This document shows positions 1-4,218 of a stretch of DNA of 5,343 nt, piece after piece. The notes under the pieces were generated by a model. It searched no databases. It was not told the origin of the DNA and saw only the letters and a program-made list of their open reading frames with translations. A program made the position numbers and the translations under genes. The DNA is taken from contig JAETTR010000103.1 in the NCBI GenBank assembly GCA_021768985.1, positions 1 through 5,343 on the forward strand. The letters are read 5' to 3'. Every line of letters starts with the position of its first letter. Positions within the stretch are counted from its first letter, which is position 1. Source of the stretch: Bacillota bacterium. Lineage in GTDB: Bacteria; Bacillota; Clostridia; Christensenellales; Borkfalkiaceae.

Positions 1-1092
1 CGCGGGATCGATTTCGGGATTCGTCGGCGCGCCGAAGATTCCCACGACCGCGCGGGGCGCGAGCTCGAACAACAGTGTGAAGATCACGCCGATCGCGATC
101 GTGCAATACCCGATATAGCGGTACAGTTTTTTAACGTTTGCAAAATTCTTCGCGCCCATATTGTAGCTGATAATGGGCTGACAGCCGAGCGTGATCCCCA
201 CGACGAGATTCACGACGACGGTAAACACCTTGCTCTCGATTCCGATGACCGCGATCGGGATATCCACGCCGTAAACCGACTGCGCGCCGTATTTGGCGAG
301 CATGATATTGCACACGAGGGAGATGATCACGATCGTCATCTGCGTGATAAAGGAGGATGCGCCGAGCTTGAGCGCGGCAGAAAACGTCCTGAAATCGGGC
401 AGGAAATTTTTCAGCTTCAAGCGGAAGGTCTTCGTGCGGAAGAATGCGACGACGCTGATTGCAAAAGAAACGGTCTGACCGATCACCGTGGCAACCGCCG
501 CGCCCGTCATTCCCCACTTGCAACCGAAGATGAACACGGGGTCGAGAATGATATTCACGATCGCGCCCGCGAGCATGGAAGCCATCGACCAGCCAGGCTT
601 GCCGTCCGCGCGGACGACCGCGTTCATCATGTTCGAGAGCATATACAGCGGGAAGAACCCGAGAATCCAGTTGAAATATTCCACCGCTAAACCAATGCTG
701 TTCTCCGAAGCGCCGAACAGCGTCAGAAGCTGCGTTTTCAGCGGGAAGAACGCCGCCATCAGAATCAGACTGCATACAAGCGTCAGAGTGACGCCCGTGC
801 CGATCGCACGCGGCGCGTGCTCGAAATCCTGCTTGCCCTGACAGATATTCAGGAAGGCGGCGCAACCGTCGCCGAAGCACCAGGCGAATGCCTGCGCGAT
901 GATAAAGATCGGGAACACCACGCCCGTCGCCGCGTTGCCGAGCGTGGACAGCTCGCTGTTGCCGACGAAGATCTGATCGACAATATTGTAAAGCGCGCTC
1001 ACGAGCAGCGAAAGCACGCAGGGTACGGAAAACTTTAACATCAGTTTCCAGAGTTTTTCTCTTCCGAGATAGTCGTTATTCGTTTGTTCCAT
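1..1092 (-). CDS. MATE-family multidrug/metabolite efflux transporter, C-terminus cut by the window edge
   Basis: This is an inner-membrane cation-coupled antiporter of the MATE family. 364 codons are open from the ATG at 1092 to the window edge; family members are usually about 440-460 residues, so roughly the last 80-100 are missing. Hydrophobic segments alternate with short loops throughout. Family-typical stretches are visible: SALYNIVDQIFVG (residues 32-44), NAVVRADGKPGWSM (157-170) followed by GAIVNIILDPVFIFG (176-190), GMTGAAVATVIGQ (194-206), and GCQPIISYNMGAKNF (303-317), which opens the end of the second half-repeat. The start is fixed by AAAGGAGA five bases upstream. The substrate cannot be told from sequence. 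The gene has its own promoter and a terminator in its leader, so it is probably regulated apart from the gua genes. Family assignment is firm; specificity is unknown. Confidence 0.93.
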   Translation of the reverse strand, partial: MEQTNNDYLGREKLWKLMLKFSVPCVLSLLVSALYNIVDQIFVGNSELSTLGNAATGVVFPIFIIAQAFAWCFGDGCAAFLNICQGKQDFEHAPRAIGTGVTLTLVCSLILMAAFFPLKTQLLTLFGASENSIGLAVEYFNWILGFFPLYMLSNMMNAVVRADGKPGWSMASMLAGAIVNIILDPVFIFGCKWGMTGAAVATVIGQTVSFAISVVAFFRTKTFRLKLKNFLPDFRTFSAALKLGASSFITQMTIVIISLVCNIMLAKYGAQSVYGVDIPIAVIGIESKVFTVVVNLVVGITLGCQPIISYNMGAKNFANVKKLYRYIGYCTIAIGVIFTLLFELAPRAVVGIFGAPTNPEIDPA

Positions 1093-1097
1093 TCCGT

Positions 1098-1105
1098 TCT
1101 CCTTT
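1098..1105 (-). promoter_or_regulatory. Shine-Dalgarno site of the MATE gene
   Basis: AAAGGAGA lies five bases before the ATG at 1092 and sets that start. Its first A is the last base of GTTCGGCA (1112-1105), which can pair with a leader segment on the far side of the terminator. Confidence 0.85.
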
Positions 1106-1116
1106 GCCGAACGCGC

Positions 1117-1156
1117 AAAAAAAGAGCATAGAATTCGTCGGAAATTCTACGCTCTT
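1117..1156 (-). terminator. Intrinsic terminator inside the MATE leader
   Basis: In minus-strand RNA, AAGAGCGUAGAAUU (1156-1143) pairs with AAUUCUAUGCUCUU (1135-1122) across a 7-base loop, followed directly by a U tract (seven U at 1123-1117, the first two of which can pair in the stem base). The 14-bp stem has one imperfect position, a G-U wobble in minus-strand RNA but an A-C mismatch in plus-strand RNA, so the structure favours the minus strand. It lies downstream of the MATE promoter and ends only 24 bases before the MATE ATG. It should therefore stop both read-through from guaA2 and transcripts started at the MATE promoter unless an antitermination event occurs. Confidence 0.85.
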
Positions 1157-1188
1157 CGGCTGTTCGACAGGTTGATTTAATTGTGATT

Positions 1189-1217
1189 ATTATAACGGAT
1201 TTTTAAAAAATTTGCAA
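1189..1217 (-). promoter_or_regulatory. Sigma-A-type promoter for the MATE gene
   Basis: TTGCAA (1217-1212) and a perfect TATAAT (1194-1189) are separated by 17 bases, and the spacer is very AT-rich. Transcription would begin near 1182, giving a leader of about 90 bases that contains the terminator at 1156-1117. The -35 matches TTGACA at four of six positions. It is the only convincing promoter seen in the window. Confidence 0.75.
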
Positions 1218-1224
1218 GCAAATT
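1209..1224. promoter_or_regulatory. Inverted repeat over the -35, candidate repressor operator
   Basis: AATTTGC-AA-GCAAATT has perfect 7-base arms around two bases and fully covers the -35 hexamer of the MATE promoter. Its core TTGC-NN-GCAA resembles operators often bound by MarR-type regulators of efflux pumps. No regulator gene is in the window, so the binding protein is not known. The loop is too short for it to be a good RNA hairpin. Confidence 0.4.
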
Positions 1225-1287
1225 CACCCACCCGAACGGATTTCTTCCGCCGAAAATTTTCAAGCGAATTCATTGCTTGTAAGCTTT

Positions 1288-2268
1288 TTACTCCCATTCG
1301 ATCGTTCCACAGGGCTTGGGGGTCAGGTCGTAGAGCACGCGGTTTACCCCCTCCACCTCCTCGGTGATGCGCTTCGTGATATGCTGCAACAGCGCGAACG
1401 GAACGTCCTCCACCGTGGCGGTCATGGCGTCGGTCGTGTTCACCGCACGGATGATGACGGGGTATGCGTAGGTGCGCGCGCCGTTTTTCACGCCGACCGA
1501 ACGGAAATCGGGCACCGCCGTGAAATATTGCCAGACCTTGCCTTCGAGCCCGTTCTTCGCAAATTCTTCGCGCAGAATCGCGTCCGATTCGCGGACCGCT
1601 TCCAACCGCTCGCGGGTGATCGCGCCGAGACAGCGCACGCCGAGTCCGGGACCGGGGAAGGGCTGACGGTACACCATGTTGTCGGGCAAGCCCAACGCTT
1701 TCCCGACGACGCGCACCTCGTCTTTGAACAGAAATTTCAACGGTTCGACGAGCTCGAATTTTAAGTCCTCGGGGAGACCGCCCACGTTGTGGTGCGCCTT
1801 TACGCCGTCGCTCTCGATAATATCGGGATAGATCGTGCCCTGCGCGAGGAATTCGATCCCCTTCTGCTTTCTCGCCTCTTCCTCGAACACGCGGATAAAC
1901 TCCGCGCCGATGATCTTGCGCTTCTTTTCAGGCTCGGCTACCCCTTCGAGCTTGCCGAGGAAGCGTTCAACCGCGTCCACGTAGACGAGATTGGCGTCCA
2001 TCTGGTTGCGGAATACCTCCACCACCTGCTCGGGTTCGCCCTTGCGGAGCAAGCCGTGGTTCACGTGCACGCAGACGAGATTTTTGCCGATCGCGCGAAT
2101 GAGCAACGCGGCGACGACGGAGGAATCTACCCCGCCGGACAAGGCGAGCAACACCTTTTTATCGCCCACCTGCTTGTGAATTTCGGCGATCTGCTCTTCG
2201 ATAAAAGCATTCGCAAGCGCTTCGTTCGTAATGCGTTCCATGCTTTCGGGTCGTTTGTTGTTCTGCAT
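1288..2268 (-). CDS. guaA: Stand-alone GMP synthase ATP-pyrophosphatase subunit (second GuaA-like protein, no amidotransferase domain)
   Basis: The predicted role is adenylation of XMP with ATP and amination to GMP, using free ammonia or ammonia from a separate glutaminase. The 326 residues match the C-terminal two-thirds of GuaA. The PP-loop SGGVDS is at 44-49, LAQGTIYPD at 141-149, HHNVGGLP at 159-166, RQPFPGPGLGVR at 201-212, and the protein ends in the family's TIEWE. No class I amidotransferase precedes it; the cupin gene does. It is a different lineage from the first GuaA: VHVNHGLLRKGE and RCLGAITRE replace VFVDHGLLRKYE and RIMGEVTKE, and the loop before HHNVGGLP is about five residues shorter. 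The ATG at 2268 is chosen because AAAAGGAGA sits six bases upstream. ATG 2241 (Met10) matches where the homologous region begins but has no such site. The 1-base gap after the cupin stop implies translational coupling. Family call is sure; ammonia source is inference. Confidence 0.9.
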   Translation of the reverse strand: MQNNKRPESMERITNEALANAFIEEQIAEIHKQVGDKKVLLALSGGVDSSVVAALLIRAIGKNLVCVHVNHGLLRKGEPEQVVEVFRNQMDANLVYVDAVERFLGKLEGVAEPEKKRKIIGAEFIRVFEEEARKQKGIEFLAQGTIYPDIIESDGVKAHHNVGGLPEDLKFELVEPLKFLFKDEVRVVGKALGLPDNMVYRQPFPGPGLGVRCLGAITRERLEAVRESDAILREEFAKNGLEGKVWQYFTAVPDFRSVGVKNGARTYAYPVIIRAVNTTDAMTATVEDVPFALLQHITKRITEEVEGVNRVLYDLTPKPCGTIEWE

Positions 2269-2269
2269 T

Positions 2270-2617
2270 TTAATTCTCCTTTTGTTTGAATGATGCTTTC
2301 GGTTCCCCTTTCACCGACAATTTGATTGCCTTCGCCGTAGCCGGACCGCGGTTCCAGATAGAGTGCGGAACCGAACCGTCCACGAAAAACGATTCGTCTT
2401 TCTTCACGGGATACGATTCGTTCCCTAGAACGACCACCGCTTCCCCTTCGACGACGATAAAAATATGGTTCTCGCTATGCGTATGATTCCCTTTCGGTCC
2501 GCCGCCGTCCGGTTCGATATAGGCGAGCGCGCCCCACTGAATTTCTCCCGACCGATCGAACAGCTTTTTCGCAAGAAATTTCGTATGTCCTTCGGGGGTT
2601 ATAAATGAATTTTCCAT
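2270..2617 (-). CDS. Small single-domain cupin (cupin_2-like) protein of unknown function
   Basis: A 115-residue soluble beta-barrel protein with no signal peptide or membrane segment. Cupin motif 1, G(X)5HXH(X)3-4E(X)6G, runs from Gly39 to Gly58 with exact spacing: His45, His47, then His51 where the usual ligand is Glu. Motif 2 is degenerate (DGSVPHSIWN, 80-89) but keeps His85 and Asn89. The metal site would be His45/His47/His51/His85, a four-His site. The tail (KGEPKASFKQKEN) is polar and lysine-rich. The start at 2617 lies 4 bases after the guaA stop, and its Shine-Dalgarno GGGAG (2629-2625) overlaps guaA's last Trp-Glu codons. Its own last codons carry the Shine-Dalgarno of guaA2. The genes are thus packed as one operon, but no known step of GMP synthesis needs a cupin. 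It might be a sugar- or nucleotide-binding, dioxygenase-like or sensor protein; the function is not determined. Confidence 0.85.
   Translation of the reverse strand: MENSFITPEGHTKFLAKKLFDRSGEIQWGALAYIEPDGGGPKGNHTHSENHIFIVVEGEAVVVLGNESYPVKKDESFFVDGSVPHSIWNRGPATAKAIKLSVKGEPKASFKQKEN
2275..2283 (-). promoter_or_regulatory. Shine-Dalgarno site deciding the guaA2 start
   Basis: AAAAGGAGA lies inside the last codons of the cupin gene (Gln-Lys-Glu-Asn), six bases before ATG 2268. It favours that start over ATG 2241, which has only an A/C-rich stretch in front of it. Confidence 0.75.
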
Positions 2618-2621
2618 GTTT

Positions 2622-3566
2622 TTACTCCCACTCGATCGTAGCCGGCGGCTTGCTCGTAATGTCGTACACGATGCGGTTCGCGCCCTTCACTTCGTTGATG
2701 ATGCGCACGGAAATCTTTTCTAGCACGTCGTACGGAATGCGCGCCCAATCCGCCGTCATGGCGTCCACGCTCGTAACGGCGCGCAGCGCGATCACGTTTT
2801 CGTACGTGCGGAAATCCCCCTGCACGCCCACCGTCTTGCTGTTGGTTATCACGTCGAAGTACTGCCAGATTTCACGGTTCAGCCCCGCCTTTGCGATCTC
2901 GTCGCGCAAAATATAGTCCGCGTCGCGCAAGGTTTCGAGCTTTTCCTTCGTCACCTCGCCCATAATACGGATCGCAAGCCCCGGACCGGGGAAGGGCTGA
3001 CGCTGCACCACGCTGTCGGGCAAGCCGAGCTCGGTTCCCACGCGGCGCACTTCGTCCTTGAACAGATCGCGCAGGGGCTCGACGATCTCTTTGAAATCCA
3101 CCACCGAGGGCAGTCCGCCCACGTTGTGGTGCGATTTGATCACCGCGCTCTTGCCCTTTCCGCTCTCGATGACGTCGGGGTAAATCGTCCCCTGCACGAG
3201 ATAATCGACCGCGCCGATCTTCTTCGATTCCACTTCGAACACGCGGATGAACTCTTCGCCGATGATCTTGCGCTTGGTTTCGGGATCGGCGACCCCTTCG
3301 AGCTTGCTCAAAAACAATTCGCCCGCGTCCGCTTTCACCAGATTCATGCCGAGCTTGTCGCGGAACACCGCCATGACCTCTTCCGCCTCGTACTTGCGCA
3401 GGAGTCCGTGATCGACGAACACGCAGGTCAGATTTTTCCCCGCCGCCCGATGCACGAGCGTCGCGGCGACGGCGGAATCCACTCCGCCCGACATGGCGCA
3501 GAGCACCTTTTTATCCCCGATTTTCGCCTTCAACGAAGCGACCTGCTCGGCGACGAAGTTCGACAT
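2622..3566 (-). CDS. guaA: ATP-pyrophosphatase and dimerisation part of interrupted GMP synthase GuaA
   Basis: This 314-residue open frame would make GMP from XMP, ATP and ammonia if translated. The PP-loop SGGVDS is at 26-31. KRKIIGEEFIRVFE, LVQGTIYPDVIES, IKSHHNVGGLP, RQPFPGPGLAIR and the terminal KPPATIEWE follow in family order, and no key motif is lost. Its length matches the separate ATP-PPase subunit of archaeal split GMP synthases. The first possible start after the TAA is ATG 3566, with AAGGGGA (3580-3574) seven bases upstream, so reinitiation or internal initiation is possible. That purine stretch also encodes the conserved Lys-Gly-Asp of the linker and may be chance. Next downstream is the cupin gene (4-base gap). 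The domain identity is certain; independent translation is inferred. Confidence 0.85.
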   Translation of the reverse strand: MSNFVAEQVASLKAKIGDKKVLCAMSGGVDSAVAATLVHRAAGKNLTCVFVDHGLLRKYEAEEVMAVFRDKLGMNLVKADAGELFLSKLEGVADPETKRKIIGEEFIRVFEVESKKIGAVDYLVQGTIYPDVIESGKGKSAVIKSHHNVGGLPSVVDFKEIVEPLRDLFKDEVRRVGTELGLPDSVVQRQPFPGPGLAIRIMGEVTKEKLETLRDADYILRDEIAKAGLNREIWQYFDVITNSKTVGVQGDFRTYENVIALRAVTSVDAMTADWARIPYDVLEKISVRIINEVKGANRIVYDITSKPPATIEWE

Positions 3567-3573
3567 CGTCCAA

Positions 3574-3581
3574 TCCCCTTT
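3574..3581 (-). promoter_or_regulatory. Possible internal ribosome binding site for the ATP-PPase half
   Basis: AAAGGGGA stands seven bases before ATG 3566 and 63 bases past the premature TAA. Spacing and composition fit a Shine-Dalgarno site, but the bases are also constrained by the conserved KGDW codons, so the sequence alone does not show that it is used. Confidence 0.35.
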
Positions 3582-3644
3582 CGCCTTGCAGACGCGGTAG
3601 AGGAAGTTTTCGAGCCATCGATTTCCGTATTCGGAATGTACGAC

Positions 3645-4157
3645 TTACGGATGAAACTGCACGCCGTAAATTTTATTTTCCGCGTTGCCGAACGCCGTCA
3701 CCGGACAGCTCACGGTGGAAGCGAGCACCTCGAACCCCGCGGGAACGGCGGCGACGAGATCGGTATGACTCATCCAGCACACGCTCGTCTGCGGAATCCC
3801 CTCGGACAGCGGGCTCTCCTTGCAAAAGGAAAAACTGCGCTTTCCGTATTCGCTCGCGTGCGCGTGCTCCACTTTTCCGCCCAGCGTATAGGCGATCAGC
3901 TGACAGCCGTAGCAGATGCCGAGCACGGGAATCCCGAGCTCCAATATCTCCTTGGAAATATGCGGGGAAGCCTCGTCGTAGACGCTGTTGGGTCCGCCCG
4001 TAAAGATGATGCCGACGGGATCGTACGCTCTGATCTCCTCCGCCGTCATGTCGCAAGGCTTTAAATCGCAATATACTTTCAAATCGCGGACGCGCCGCGC
4101 GATGAGCTGGTTGTACTGCCCGCCGAAATCGAGCACCAATACCTTCTGATGATTCAT
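3645..4157 (-). CDS. guaA: Truncated glutamine amidotransferase part of GMP synthase GuaA
   Basis: A 170-residue class I glutamine amidotransferase, which normally hydrolyses glutamine and channels ammonia to the ATP-PPase domain. The N-terminal strand is VLVLDFGGQYNQLIARRVR (6-24), the oxyanion strand is IIFTGGPNSVYDE (50-62), and the nucleophile is Cys82 in LGICYGCQ. The SHTD motif is at 130-133 and His169 is in GVQFHP. The frame stops at the next codon, the position of the triad Glu, and about the last 20 residues of a normal domain are missing. Glutaminase activity is therefore probably weak or lost unless the stop is read through or is an error. The start at 4157 has AGGAA (4170-4166) eight bases upstream and gives the usual short GuaA N-terminus. 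Archaeal stand-alone GuaA amidotransferases are about 190 residues and retain the Glu, so this is shorter than a genuine split subunit. Confidence 0.85.
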   Translation of the reverse strand: MNHQKVLVLDFGGQYNQLIARRVRDLKVYCDLKPCDMTAEEIRAYDPVGIIFTGGPNSVYDEASPHISKEILELGIPVLGICYGCQLIAYTLGGKVEHAHASEYGKRSFSFCKESPLSEGIPQTSVCWMSHTDLVAAVPAGFEVLASTVSCPVTAFGNAENKIYGVQFHP

Positions 4158-4177
4158 AGCTTTTGTTCCTATTATGG

Positions 4178-4204
4178 GATAAAGGGAGAAATTCTCCCTT
4201 TATC
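4178..4204. other. Perfect 13-base inverted repeat between guaB and guaA
   Basis: GATAAAGGGAGAA and its complement flank a single central A, giving an RNA stem of about 11-12 bp with a short loop. It starts 14 bases after the guaB stop and ends 20 bases before the guaA ATG. No U tract follows outside the stem on either strand; only the UUU of the stem's own CCCUUUAUC is present. It is thus a weak terminator or RNA-processing/stability hairpin within the operon. The guaA ribosome binding site (4170-4166) lies outside it. Confidence 0.6.
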
Positions 4205-4218
4205 GTAACGCGTGCGTT

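Larger units (their letters stand above)
2622..4157 (-). pseudogene. guaA: Full-length guaA (GMP synthase) reading frame interrupted by one in-frame TAA
   Basis: Read through, this frame encodes a normal-length 511-residue glutamine-hydrolysing GMP synthase: class I amidotransferase (1-about 190), ATP-PPase (about 198-390) and dimerisation domain to TIEWE at the end. The only defect is TAA at codon 171 (3647-3645), directly after GVQFHP, where the family has GAA/GAG for the triad Glu. One G-to-T change from GAA would produce it. There is no frameshift, and the 26 codons after the stop still encode the expected family linker (VVHSEYGN... to ...KGDWT). The gene lies 61 bases behind guaB. It could be a recent nonsense allele, an assembly or sequencing error, or a gene now working as two pieces. 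The two pieces are listed separately. Confidence 0.85.

Noticed and set aside
131..880. Long minus-strand open frame in another frame of the transporter
   Set aside because: Arginine-rich, low-complexity translation without family signatures; the overlapping frame ending at 1092 gives a clear MATE protein.
1093..1190. Known riboswitch class in the MATE leader
   Set aside because: The leader has only about 25 bases before the terminator stem, and no conserved purine, preQ1 or guanidine aptamer core could be recognised.
1255..1290. Terminator directly after guaA2 (CAAGC...GCTTG hairpin)
   Set aside because: Only five pairs with a 9-base loop, followed by AAAATTTT rather than a clean U tract; the strong terminator at 1156-1117 is the better candidate.
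3645..3647. TAA reassigned to glutamate or another sense codon in this organism
   Set aside because: guaB, the guaA end, the cupin and guaA2 all use TAA as their natural stop at the correct family C-terminus, so TAA is an ordinary stop here. Site-specific read-through is not excluded but nothing visible supports it.
3126..4064. 312-codon plus-strand open frame opposite guaA
   Set aside because: It is a mirror of conserved guaA codons, rich in Arg/His/Ala, with no recognisable domain. High GC makes antisense frames long.
4158..4218. Separate promoter for guaA in the guaB-guaA gap
   Set aside because: CATAAT (minus strand, near 4176) resembles a -10, but the region 17 bases before it lies within the hairpin and has no -35-like hexamer.
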